A stretch of 64,000 bases of DNA. It comes from Toxorhynchites rutilus septentrionalis. Its lineage: Eukaryota > Arthropoda > Insecta > Diptera > Culicidae. Below, piece by piece: positions 34,291 to 44,859 of the stretch. The stretch is from NCBI RefSeq assembly GCF_029784135.1, contig NC_073745.1, positions 46,217,116 through 46,281,115 of the forward strand, given 5' to 3'. The number at the start of each line of letters is the position of its first letter. Positions within the stretch are counted from its first letter, which is position 1. Position numbers and translations under genes: made by a program. Below the pieces are notes generated by a model, which saw only the letters and a list, made by a program, of their open reading frames with translations, was not told where the DNA came from and ran no database searches.

Positions 34291-34680
34291 GGCAAGTATT
34301 CCACTTCATTCTTCTTCTTTTCCTTTGTTCGCGGAGACTTTAAATCCTAAGATTTCCCCTCCGTTGGTCGTCGATAAGTTGCTCGTTATTGATAGATCTG
34401 TTCGGGAAAGCACTCAAATGGACAGAACAAATGTATGGGAAAATAGAAACACTTAAAGTTTTCATGAATTTTAACCATTTACTAACCAGGGGATTCTAAT
34501 ATATGGCGTATTAAACAAATCTTACGGAATTTCCGATTCGTTTAGTATGTAGATCGCCAAAATCCGTTCGCGGCAAAAATAGTTATTAACGTTAACTTTA
34601 TTTCATAAAAACGTGACCTGTTTTCTGATTCGACACCCTTAATGAAAGACGTAGTTCTACGTCAAAAAATCAACAGATGA
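34290..34680 (-). repeat. Inverse copy of the 16430-16790 repeat
   Basis: Reverse complement matches 16430-16795: GACGTAGTTCTACGTC at the end (about 34650-34665), CTTTATTTCATAAAAACGTG, GAGACTTTAAAT and GGCAAGTATTCC. It has no hAT insert. Confidence 0.75.
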
Positions 34681-35174
34681 AAAAATCTCTCAATAACAAA
34701 ATTTTTATGACCAGCATAAACCAAATGTATCAAATATATACGTCTTAGAAATTAAAATGTAGAAAAATGAACAATAGCTAGAGATCTAGGCGTCATCCTG
34801 GACTGTAAACTCACATTCATAGAAAATTACAACTGGGAGGCTGCGTAAAAGCTGGCTTCCTCTAAAAATCATTCCTTTGGTTTTCTCAAAAATTGGCACG
34901 AACTTTCGGGACAACTCAATAATAGCTATCTTGATTTCTTTCTGATTTTTATGCGAACTAAATGAGAATAATACTTTGCGAAAACATCGTAGAACAGCAA
35001 AATTGTCCACATTACGAAACACTCAATCAGAGGTCGTCAGATTCTCTAACATTTTGGTGACTGCGAAAATAGATAATGACATAATTCAGTTTACGGACAA
35101 TGTCAGTAAAATGAGATCAACCAATTTGGAGACATTCTACCAACACGCACCCAGTCGAAAGTAAAAAAAAAGAA
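34681..35174. other. AT-rich intergenic stretch
   Basis: No gene or repeat that I can support. Confidence 0.4.
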
Positions 35175-35262
35175 GAAAAGCAACATCGAGATTCGAACCA
35201 GAGACGTCGCGATTATTAAACCTGCATTAAGTCACCGCTTGACCCACATACTAAAAGTCACA
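35175..35262 (-). mobile_element. tRNA-like sequence (SINE head or tRNA pseudogene)
   Basis: The minus strand contains GGTCAAGCGGTGACTTAATG, an A-box-like region, and 45 bp further TCTGGTTCGAATCTCG, a good B box. Flanking stems do not pair well enough for a functional tRNA. It ends in an A/G-rich tract on the plus side (35161-35180), consistent with a SINE tail on the minus strand. Confidence 0.55.
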
Positions 35263-35537
35263 GGAGGGTTTGTGTCCGAGACACGACCGCATAGTTGACC
35301 TATGATTCCAATAGGCTATCTGTTGCATGCTGATTTTGGATATGTCTGAAGAATTACATCGTTAAACTCTTTGATAATGATTCGATGACCCTCAAAAGGG
35401 CCGTTTTGTTTGATTGTTGAGGTATTGTTTATTCACTCCACCAGTGTTTACAACCGAGTGATGATGACAGAAGGATGATGATTAGTCGTTGGATGGTGCG
35501 TATCACGATAGAAGATGCCGAAGTGGAATGAGATATA

Positions 35538-35881
35538 AAGACGCGTCCACATTACGTCAATCGGCCTTGGCCGCCCGGTAAAGCCGGCTAAATGTGGACG
35601 TACCGCCCGGGCTTGCCGACGTGCCGAAAACCGACTCGAATCAAACCGAACCCAACCCGAAACAAGTGGGTCCGGTTCGAGAAAGTCGAACCAAAACAAA
35701 ACGAAGTAAATTAGCGTTGACGACATAGTGCTTCGTGTGTTCGTGACGGCTTCGTGCATGGGACTGGGACTTCGGGACTTCGGCTTCGTGCACCCGATGG
35801 GGCGTCCACATTACATGACGAACCAAATATGCCGCCTAGTACAGGCCGATCGGCATCATTCGGCATAATGTGGACGCGCCT
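35538..35881. mobile_element. GC-rich MITE with GCGTCCACATT ends
   Basis: Left end ACGCGTCCACATTA and, in reverse complement from the right, GGCGCGTCCACATTATG, flanked by TA at 35536-35537 and 35882-35883. The same GTCCACATT word also occurs inside near both ends in inverse (AATGTGGACG at 35588, GGCGTCCACATTACATG at 35802). Much more GC-rich than the surroundings. No transposase; ORFs over it are shadows. Confidence 0.78.
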
Positions 35882-35883
35882 TA

Positions 35884-38246
35884 ATGGAAGGCACTCTCTC
35901 TAACCCTGGACGAGATGCCTTCTGTGTTCTGCATGGATGCAATGGTGCGTCAGAAAAAAAACTCACCAATGTAATATAAGATAATTATCATTATCGAACA
36001 CAATTATCAATTTTTCTCACCAGAAAAAACACGTTACTTTATTGTAGAGAAAACATATTCGAAATGGAAAAAATAATTTTTACTTTCTGAGTGTTTTTTC
36101 AACCTATTTCCAATTTCGCTTCAAACCCAACGGAACACGATGTTAAATGCCTCAACACGGATCTCAATTGGACTAACAGCATCTAATACGATATCTAGAG
36201 CATATGGGAAATTATTTTTCGAATATTTCTTTACTTCTTTAATTTTTCTCGCCGCATGAACTTTTCATGGGTGAAAATTAACACCTTAACCTTTACTTAA
36301 CGAGAGCCAATCTACGATGGCCAAGGGAGCACTATGTGAAACATCGGTAAGGATGAATGGTTTGTTACGAAGGAGTATAATGAACCTGTCGACGAATCTT
36401 GCAGCAATAATCCTGAGTCTTTATTTTTAACAGAGAGCACAGATTTCGATGCTTACCTGAATTACAAAGAAGCAGAACGACGAAAAAAGAGTAGAAGATG
36501 GAAAACCTTTCGCTGAGCATTTTTCGAAATGAAATCCAAGCTTGATTGCCAGAATTTAAAAAATATGACCGCTCGTGCAAGATGACAGATGCCAGATGCA
36601 AGTGACTCTAATCAGAAAGAAATCGTAAATGAAACGTTGTAATGAAAAACCTGGTTTCGTTCTTTTTTCATTTCTTTCAGCAGGTGTCGGAGTCGGAGTC
36701 AGTACTAATAATTGTGGAAAGTCGGAAATTATTCTCCGACTCCACAGCCCTGGCTCAGAGCCGATCACCGAAATTAACCGTTCTGCCAATCTCAGGTTTA
36801 CTGCACATTTTTTTCTTTCGTCTATATATTCATGTGAAATCAAACTGGATTTTGGATCAGTAGTCGTAATTTTTGTAATTTTAATTAGACTATATGATGA
36901 TATATAAATATTTGATATTACTCTCAAATTGGAACCTTTGTAGCGAAACATATTAAGAATGGTTTCGCCGTTCCGAAGATGAAAATTTTCAATTTCCATT
37001 TCCTTAAACGATGACAGATTGTTTCTAAATATATCTTTTCTCTGTTTTTTTCGAAACAGACCGAAATAACTTACCAATCTCTATTTACTTGTAAACATAT
37101 GCATTCGAAAACTTATTTTGCGATCATTTTCCCACAGAGACGGCTGTAGTATTTCGCAGTACGTCCATCCCAAAATAATACCAATATTTTCAAGTTTAAC
37201 CCTTTGTGGTCGTATTAAATGTTGATATGGGTGTCGTGTTGGTCGGAATTAATTTCCCTTCAAAAGGTCTTCTTATCTTTCCACGCTTATAATCTTTTGT
37301 TTTCACATAGTATTGTTATCTATTATTCATAGAAGTTCGTATTAATTCGAGAACAAATTCACTAGACATGAAAATTTGTTTGAGAAAAGTGTACACTATT
37401 GCATATTTGAACAAAGGATTTCGTATGGTTCTTTTCTATGGTGGGTGAGAGCAGACATACGTCCGCCAAGGGTTGAAATAAGGAAGCTTTTCCGATGTTT
37501 GTACAGAACTATCGATAATTTTTGGATTTAGGCTGGTTGTGAAGTTTGATTTTATATTATTGAGTGTGGAGGCCATTAATTCATCAGTTCACCTGTAATT
37601 GGACTAACTAATTGTTCGAGTTGAATTCACCAAGAAATATGTTATTCACGTTTGCGAAACATAGAGAAAAAAAAAGTAAAAGAATGGGTGATGTAAATTT
37701 TGGTCCGTTCGAACATCCAGTTCAGACTAGACCAATTATCTAATAATCAGTGAACGACAGATACATGCTATCTAGTCCCCTAAGTACCTATTCTTACCTC
37801 ACAACGTTATCATGCCTACTTGAATATGGCAATTGTTGACATGAGCGTCCGGAATAACATATTACGTATCGATCGAATTACCTAATATTTATCAGTGCTC
37901 TGAAGCATCACGTGCATCAATTTACAACAGATGCGGCTTTGCGAATTTCGCGTTGTGGTGTTGTTCGATTCCCATTCTGTTGTCAAACAGTGCAAATTAT
38001 ACGACTTTTCCACTGGAAACGAACAAATTATGTAACTGGAACCATTCACCTTCAGAGGCGCCTCTGTCCATCATATTATTTTGCGCGGGACCGGCATTGC
38101 CCCATATCTTATCGTTCCCAATTGTAAGTTGCGTTCATCGTATTCATCATCATTAGCTGTATGCAAATTGCCCTTCCAATGTGAGGTATCACTCAATCAG
38201 AGCAGTTCCCGATAGATACTGCCGGTCAACCGTAGAGAGTTTATTT
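35884..38246. other. Intergenic DNA upstream of the peritrophin genes
   Basis: No gene seen. At 36683-36753 a short segment with GTCGGAGTCGGAGTC at one end and GACTCCACAGCCCTG at the other is a miniature inverted unit of the GGAGTCGG family. The rest has short ORFs without recognisable motif. Confidence 0.45.
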
Positions 38247-38261
38247 TTATCTGCTGTTATC
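38247..38261. promoter_or_regulatory. Paired GATA-factor sites
   Basis: TTATCTG and TTATCAG, that is CAGATAA and CTGATAA on the minus strand, lie 10 bp apart and about 50-60 bp before the TATA box of the acidic chitin-binding gene. Insect midgut genes commonly use TGATAA sites for GATAe/serpent-type factors. Confidence 0.45.
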
Positions 38262-38309
38262 AGCGAGGCTGGGAGACTTTTCTGGAAAATCGGATGACAG
38301 CAGAGGGTC

Positions 38310-38347
38310 TATAAAAGCTATATTCCGCATCAATCCATACGGCAGTC
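38310..38347 (+). promoter_or_regulatory. Core promoter of the acidic chitin-binding gene
   Basis: TATAAAAG at 38310-38317 and GCAGTC at 38342-38347 (initiator, predicted start at about 38344) have the expected 31-34 bp spacing. The predicted 5' leader to the ATG at 38414 is about 70 nt. Confidence 0.75.
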
Positions 38348-38413
38348 GAGAGCAGGGTGGTCAATTAACGGTAGCAAATCACAGTTTCCCCCGGAGTTAA
38401 TCGGTACAAGAAA

Positions 38414-40290
38414 ATGTCCGGTAGAATATACCTGACCGGAGCGTTGCTGCTCGTGGTGGCAGCGATAGCCAGCGGCTTCCCCACCCAACGCAGCGCCGAT
38501 GTTGATTGTTCCGTCGACATCTTCTCAGCCATATTCGTGGCGCATCCGGATTCCTGCTCCATGTACAAGACCTGCTTCAACGGAGGGTTGATCGATGGAA
38601 CCTGCCCGGAGGGATTGTATTTCGACGAGAAGAATCAGGGTTGCGATCTGCCCGAACGGGTTCGATGCAGCTTGGATGAAGACGACGAGGAGGAGGTAGT
38701 GGTGTCGGAAGAGGAGCCAGCTGTAGAAGAAGAAGAAGAAGAAGCTACTGAGGAGGAACAAACACCGATAGAGGAGGAGGAGGAGACAGCAGAGGAAGAG
38801 GAAGCACCGACTCCGGAAGAAGTTGAACAGGATGAAGAAGCTCCAGAAGAGGAAGAGCAAATTGAAAGCAAGAAGAATGATGACGAGAATGACGAGGAAG
38901 AGGAAGCCCCGGTAGAAGAGGAAGAAACTCCCGCAGAAGAAGAGGAAGAAGAACAAACTCCAGAGGAAGAAGAACAAAGTGCGGAAGAAGAAAGCGAAAC
39001 TCCAGCTGAGGAAGAGGTAGCAGCCGAGGAAGAGAATGAAGAAGCCTCAGAGCAAGAAGAAGAGGAAGCATCCGTTAAAGCTAGAAAGAATGATGATGAC
39101 GACGAGGAAGCTGCCGATGAAGAAGAGGAAGCAGAAGTAGAGGAGGAGGAAAAGCCGGAGGAAGAGGAAGAACAAGAGGAACAGACAACCGAGGAGGGAG
39201 AGGAACAGTCTCCAGAGGAAGAAGTCTCCGAATCAACTCCAGAGGAGGAGGAAGAATCTGCAGAACAGGAAATCGAAGATTTCCGCAAAGTAAAGAAAAA
39301 CGACGACGATGAGGATGAGGATGAGGAAAGTCCGGCAGAAGAGGAAGAACCAACTCCCGAAGATGAGCAAGAAGAACAGACACCGGAAGACGAAGAGGAA
39401 GAAGAACAAGCACCAATAGAGGAGGAAGAACAGTCCCAGGAAGAGGAAGAGGCAGCTCCGGAGGAAGAAGCTGAAGAGACCACAGAAGCTGAAGAGGAAG
39501 CCAAGTCCTTGAAGAATGATGAAGATGAGGAAGAAGAAGAGACCCCCGTCGATGAGGATGATGAAGAAGAGCAGACCCCTGAGGAAGAGGAACAGTCCCC
39601 AGAGGAAGAAGAAGAGCAGTCACCAGAAGATGAGGATGAGCAAGTCCCTGAGGAAGAAGAACAAACACCAGAAGAAATCCCAGAAGAAGTAGAAACTGTG
39701 GAACCAGAAACAGAGGACCAAACCGAAGAGAAAAAATCAAAGTTGAATGGTGGCGATGATGACGAAGAAGAGTCCTCAGAGGAAGAGCAAAAGGAAGAAG
39801 ACTCTGCCGTGGAAGAAGAAGGTGAGGAAGAACAGGAGGAGGAACAGAGTCCGGAGGAGGAGGAAGAGGAAGAGGCTGTTCCTGAAGAAGAGGAAGAAGC
39901 ATCAGAGGAACCAGAAGAGGCAGAGGAAAAGAAGCGTGTCCGCCGTTCAAACGATGATGAGGATGGTAAGTCGTTGACAGAGAATCCTAATTGAAGTTAA
40001 CAAAAACTTATTGTTGTGTTGAATTTTACAGATGAAGATGAAACAAACGATGATGATGAGGATGAACCTGCCGAAGAAGAAGAAGCTGAAGAGCAACCAG
40101 AGGAGGAGACCCCAGAAGATGAGGAAGAAGAGACACAAGATGAAACCCCAGAAGATGACGAAGATGCTGAGAACTCTGAGGACACTCTTCCAGAGGAAGA
40201 AGCTCCCGAAGGTTAGTACAGAGTCAGATCTATGAAATATCTAATAATTACAACTTTATGTATTTTTCAGAGGAAACCAGCGACGAGTAA
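38414..40290 (+). CDS. Secreted CBM14 protein with long Glu-rich repeat tail (3 exons)
   Basis: Predicted exons 38414-39965, 40032-40211 and 40271-40290 (583 residues) join in frame with GTAAGT/CAG and GTTAGT/CAG splice sites. Residues 1-21 are a signal peptide. Residues 32-85 are one CBM14 (peritrophin-A) chitin-binding domain with six Cys (32, 48, 54, 64, 77, 85). The rest is a Glu/Asp/Pro-rich chain with about six repeats of about 71 residues, each opened by basic residues plus Asn-Asp (KKNDD at 153, RKNDD at 224, KKNDD at 294, LKND at 367, KLNGG at 444, RVRRSNDD at 508). The product is probably chitin-bound in the gut lumen or cuticle, with a highly negative, perhaps calcium-binding tail. 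Two AATAAA signals lie at 40395 and 40428. The minus-strand Ser- or Leu-rich ORFs over it are shadows of GAA/GAG codons. Confidence 0.92.
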
Positions 40291-40394
40291 ATGCAGATGG
40301 ATCGAAAAGTCAAATTTAAAATCCAATGTTGCCAATATTTGGTAATGATCTGCTGATATTAGAATGATATTTAGCATGTTTGATTGAATGATTG

Positions 40395-40433
40395 AATAAA
40401 CATAATTGAAATTAATATTTCATGGAAAATAAA
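40395..40433 (+). terminator. Polyadenylation signals
   Basis: AATAAA at 40395-40400 and again at 40428-40433, 105-143 bp after the stop codon of the acidic chitin-binding gene. Confidence 0.7.
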
Positions 40434-40515
40434 TAATAATTGTTATTGCGGACGATCCGACGAATCTTGTGGTTTTCAAGAATAATTCACATATAAACAA
40501 ATTGTACTTTGGGAG

Positions 40516-40539
40516 CTTATCAACGTGTACGTATAAAAA
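40516..40539 (+). promoter_or_regulatory. GATA site and TATA box of the three-domain gene
   Basis: CTTATCA at 40516-40522 (TGATAAG on the minus strand) is followed by TATAAAAA at 40532-40539. Transcription would start at about 40562-40570, giving a leader of about 125 nt. No strong initiator is seen. Confidence 0.55.
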
Positions 40540-40693
40540 ACAAATGACTGCCATAAAAATACTCGCGTGTGTTCAACAACGATAACAATTCGTCGGAAAT
40601 GAAACTAAACACATATCCCCTGAGATTACGCCGTGATAAAACAACTCTTTCGGACTCTCAGGATTACAGTTTTTCAACGATTCGCTTGTGATA

Positions 40694-41395
40694 ATGAACA
40701 CAATTTTGCAGCTTGCGTTCTGCATTTTCTTGCTATCACCGCTGGTGACCGGCCAGCGAACTTTCGGCCTGGCTCCCACAATTTGCGATGGCATCCGTTT
40801 TGGTGCCGTACGGCATCCTACAGACTGCCACCAATACTACCTGTGTGTTATATCGATTCCCATTCTGAGCCACTGCGCACCGGATTTCGTGTTCGATCCG
40901 AGCGTCTCTTACTGCGTTAATCGTACAATGCACAGCTGTGCCGAAGAAGCCACTTTAGAGCCCGGGATCATCACCAGTGCTCCCACGGACTCATCAGCAT
41001 CGGGTGGCTGCCCGGAAGCATCATGGGAGTCACATTTCTGTTGGAACCACATCTCTCCATTGATCCGGAATCCGATCAACTGCACCCAGTACATCAACTG
41101 TGAGCTGGATCCGCCCCGGAATCACGATTGCCCACCGGGGAAAGTTTTCAGTTTAGCTTACCAGGACTGCTTTCCGGGAAACGAACAAACATGCAGTCTG
41201 GAACCGGTTGAATCGGAGTTCTGCACCGATAAGAGCACGGGGAACTATGCGCACCCATATCAGTGCGATCGGTTTGTTACCTGCGTTAGGGGTGAGCCCC
41301 GTGTGGAGACATGCCCTCCGGAACATGTGTTCGATATAGTGGCCATGCGCTGTGCCCAAGGTGACGCGTACGAGTGTTCTTCTCTGCTGGTGTGA
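40694..41395 (+). CDS. Secreted protein with three CBM14 chitin-binding domains
   Basis: Single exon, 233 residues. The ATG at 40694 is the start; the codon two triplets upstream is GTG. Residues 1-20 form a signal peptide ending VTG before Q21. Three CBM14 domains have identical cysteine spacing (x13, x5, x9, x12, x7): C31-C82, C116-C167 and C177-C228. An extra Cys at 106 lies in the linker between domains 1 and 2 and may be unpaired or form an intermolecular bridge. Size and architecture fit insect peritrophins, which crosslink chitin fibrils in the peritrophic matrix. It lies 404 bp after the acidic gene on the same strand with its own TATA box. I see no AATAAA in the next 300 bp. Confidence 0.93.
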   Translation: MNTILQLAFCIFLLSPLVTGQRTFGLAPTICDGIRFGAVRHPTDCHQYYLCVISIPILSHCAPDFVFDPSVSYCVNRTMHSCAEEATLEPGIITSAPTDSSASGGCPEASWESHFCWNHISPLIRNPINCTQYINCELDPPRNHDCPPGKVFSLAYQDCFPGNEQTCSLEPVESEFCTDKSTGNYAHPYQCDRFVTCVRGEPRVETCPPEHVFDIVAMRCAQGDAYECSSLLV

Positions 41396-41769
41396 AGGTG
41401 TTAGTGTTCTTTCATTGGCATCTTAAAATAGTGACCATTCAATGTGAATCAACTCCTACAACACATAGCTCCTGTGACGAAATTGAAATGAACTTGGAAT
41501 GGTCCATTTGCCGCATGCGCCAGAGTGATAAAATGTTGATTCACAGTGATAACGCTGAAAAGATAAGAAAATTTCATTCATCGCAGTTTCAATAACAAAG
41601 CTCAAATCAAAACGTGTTCTCAGATGGATGTAAAAAAATGGAGCGTAATTTAGATGGGAAATTTTCGTTCCATACTATGACCGCTTACTTCGGCCGGTAC
41701 TATGTCATAAATTAATTGAAAACAGTTAATGTTGATTAATGAAATTAACGGAGATTTTTAATATGAGAA
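41396..41769. other. 3' flank of the three-domain gene
   Basis: Probable 3' UTR followed by intergenic DNA. A 73-codon ORF at 41374-41595 is in another frame over the gene end and has no motif. Confidence 0.5.
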
Positions 41770-41771
41770 AT

Positions 41772-43160
41772 TACAAATTAAATCGACAAATAACAAAACA
41801 TGAGTATTTTTGATTCGAATGAAAGTTTGTATTCTGTTTGAGTTGGAGGAAATATGAGTTTATCACAGCAATTGGAAATATTTTGACTCAAGTGTAACTC
41901 AATTCGATTTTAGTAAGAGAAATCTTTGATATTTTATCTCTCAAAAACTATGAATAATACCGAAATAGTGTCTTAGAAAGAGTTATAGAGTATTGATGTT
42001 TAAACGAAAAAAATATACAGGTAAACTTCGATATAACGTACATTTCACTTTCAAAATTGTACGTTGTATCGAATTGTACGTTATATCGAAGCATAATAAA
42101 GTACTCACAAACGTAGTCTATAATACATTATTGTGTTGCTGTTTTAGTAAAGTTAATGAATAACTTCAATCAGAAGACGAAACCAGCCTTTCTCATGATG
42201 TTTCCCTCCGTACTGTTGATTAAAGCTTGATTCGTTTAGAATCCGGAATTACAAAACCAGCTGTATTTCGGGATTGATTGAAGGTACAAAACTTGTTTTA
42301 ACATCACAATACAGATAATTCATTGTTCTATCAGAAAAAAAATATTGAAAATTTTCTTCCTTTACACTTTGGAAATATGTACGTTATATCGAGTGACGTT
42401 ATAACGAGGGTACGTTATATAGAAGTTTCCCTGTATACACTATATATCTTTTTTTATTCAGGAAAAAAAACTTAGATTTGCAATATCGAAAATATTAATT
42501 TTTTTTTTATTTTCATATAAAATAGTCATTTAGAAAAATAAAAAAATGGGTCCATGATGGTAAAACTGTTTCTGACGAACTTTGTGGAACATGGAGTTTT
42601 TATGAATTTTCGCCTTTTAAATGCCGCCATTCTCGAGATATTTTAAAACAATATTTCTAATTTATTGTCTTTTTTATAGTAAATAGGCCCTTCTAATATG
42701 TTTATCGTGTTATACCGTCATGTTCATGAAATTTTATGAATTTGGTTATAATTTCCAACAACTTTTCCAAATACATCACTATGGTAAAAATATGTGTTTA
42801 GGAGTTACATTGAAAAATATTTGATACAATACATTATTACAAAACGTAGCGATATTCAAAAACCTTTTTTTATCTTAATAACACTTTTAACATATTATTC
42901 GTGTTGCACAATCAAAACACGAACAGTTTTCAATGTATAATTGAAATCTCAACAACACAAATAAACCTCGTTGGTTCAACCGGAGTTATTGGGAAAAAAA
43001 TTAATCAACTTGTTTACGTTATGCCTAGAATGTACCTGAAGTCAGGTATATTGACGGTACCTCTGTATATGTATATAAAGTTACTCAAATTCAAACATCG
43101 TTCATCAGTCGAACAATCTTCCTTATAGAGTGAATAACAGTATACCACAATGCACAATGG
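41772..43160 (+). mobile_element. Unclassified element, copy B (5' part only)
   Basis: Matches 1760-3090 block by block: AAAACATGAGTATTTTTGAT, GTGTCTTAGAAAGAGTTATA, TGGTAAAACTGTTTCTGACG, GTTATACCGTCATGTTCATG, then TATAAAG at 43074 and TCAGTC at 43105. Homology stops at about 43155, just where the coding region begins, so the gene is absent. It lacks the SINE of copy A and instead carries a MITE at 42018-42433. Confidence 0.75.
42018..42433. mobile_element. pogo/Tigger-like MITE with TA target site
   Basis: Left end CAGGTAAACTTCGATATAAC and right end in reverse complement CAGGGAAACTTCTATATAAC, flanked by TA at 42016-42017 and 42434-42435. CAGNNAAACTTCGATATAAC-like ends are typical of pogo-group elements. 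Subterminal GTACGTTATATCGA repeats are present. It has no transposase. Copy A shows the uninterrupted site near 2010-2025. Confidence 0.85.
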
Positions 43161-44859
43161 TCCAGGAGATGCATTTAAGTGGAAATTAGAATTAAGAGCT
43201 CGACAGTTTTTCTCTAGACAAAAACTGTCTTCGACAAAGTTGTTACATACGATAGAGCGCTCATTTTTATGTTATCAAAAATAGGGTGACCAAAATTTTC
43301 GATGAAATGAAAAATCTAAATTTCTTATCTTTATAGATAGAGGTAGACATATTTAGTTCGACAATGTTGTACTTCCAGTTATTTGAGACATCTTTGTAGC
43401 AAGTATGGAAAAGCTCATTCGCTCATTTCTCCACACCTAATTATATATCACTGTTGTATCTGCTTGGATTAATCATGGCGAAAAGAATGCAGCAAGCAAT
43501 CGTGAGATTGCACAATGAATCATTTTACACTCCCCGACCATCTTCATTCGGGACTGAAAGTGAACATAATAAAAAAAAGAGTGGAAAACAACATTCAATT
43601 AATGAATACTCCTTTGGAAAGATCACACGAAACATAATAACGAGTGAGCCAAAATAGACTGAATCTGCGTGTATGTATGATTTTATTTTCCTTGTACTCT
43701 TTTCCTTCTCAGCATTCAAGTGCACATGAATCCACCTTCCCGTTCACCAATAACTTGCGTTATGTGTAACATGATTCCGCCGCTGAGAATCACCCATTGC
43801 ACCCGGATCACGAATGCACGTCTTACCTTGTTGGCTGTTTGACTCTCTCTGACGAGAGCTGCGGTTGTGATAATTGATCGAGCTCGAGACGGCATATAAT
43901 ATATGGTGGTATATGAGACGGCACGTCTTGCCTCACACACGTTAATATGGTTTTTTGCGTTGGCTTAGATCGTTTCATACTAGAAATAAAAAATGTCATT
44001 GCAATAGTGCACAGAAAACAACTCGATTTCAACTATCTACCTATATTTTACTGCCGCGATCGAGGCTCAATGATTGCTATTTGAGTGAAAAACGAATGAT
44101 TTTACAGAGACACTCGCTGGCTCAAGCAAAAGTTTCCAATTTGATTCTATCACCATCTAACGTCATTCCGAGAGGCAAATGAGGGAATGCAAATTTAGAA
44201 TGAGTAGATGAGCGTAATCGAGACAGTATTTCTCCGTTCAAATTGAGAATGAACTTTGCGAAGCGGATAGGTGAATGTGTTGCTAATGAATGTGAAGTGA
44301 GGCATGAACGGAGAATAGAAGGACGAGTTTTATTTGTGGATGAGTGTTGTTGAACGAATTTCGATGCGATTTTGCCCATACCTGCTTTGTAGAACAAAGT
44401 TTTTTTTGACGTAGGACTACGTCTTACATTAAGGGTGCCAAATCAGAAAACAGGTCTCGTTTTTATGAAATAAAGTTTTTTATTAAGTAAAGAAATGAAA
44501 TTCTAAAAAAACTAACTGTCTTCGGAAGACTTTTAGAGCTTACTAACACAAATATTTTGCGATGCAGGACTTGTCAATATCTCAAATTCACACAAAATTA
44601 TTGATATTTCTTCCCAAAAATACGCTCTCTTCAATTGTTTGTCATTCTTTCATGTTTGTTGACGGAATTTGAAGGAACAAATTTCACTTTATATAATATC
44701 TGATTTTCAAAACTATGTTATTTTTTGTGTTTGAATAAATTGAAATTGAAATCATGAGTTTTTGGGTAAAAAAAACATCAGTAACTTTGAGTAGAATTAA
44801 GATATTGACAAGTTCTTCATCGCACAATGTTGGTATTGATATGCTCTAAAAGTCGTACC
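43161..44859. other. Intergenic DNA with a palindromic-core repeat at 44405-44480
   Basis: TTTTTTGACGTAGGACTACGTC at about 44402 is followed by TTAAGGGTGCCAAATCAGAA and CGTTTTTATGAAATAAAG, a short third copy of the 16430/34680 repeat end. Other short ORFs in this stretch have no recognised motif. Confidence 0.55.

Noticed and set aside
35175..35262. Functional tRNA gene
   Set aside because: A- and B-box-like words are present but no paired acceptor stem was found and an A-rich tail follows on the 3' side, so a SINE head or pseudogene is more likely.
38525..39950. Long minus-strand ORFs (150 to 289 codons, Ser-rich or Leu/Pro-rich) over the acidic gene
   Set aside because: They are translations of the complement of GAA/GAG repeats (TTC/CTC/TCT/TCC codons). 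The plus-strand frame has a signal peptide, a CBM14 domain, splice sites and promoter, so these are shadows.
40688..40693. Start of the three-domain gene at the GTG two codons upstream
   Set aside because: GTG is not a normal start in insect nuclear genes, and the ATG at 40694 begins a good signal peptide.
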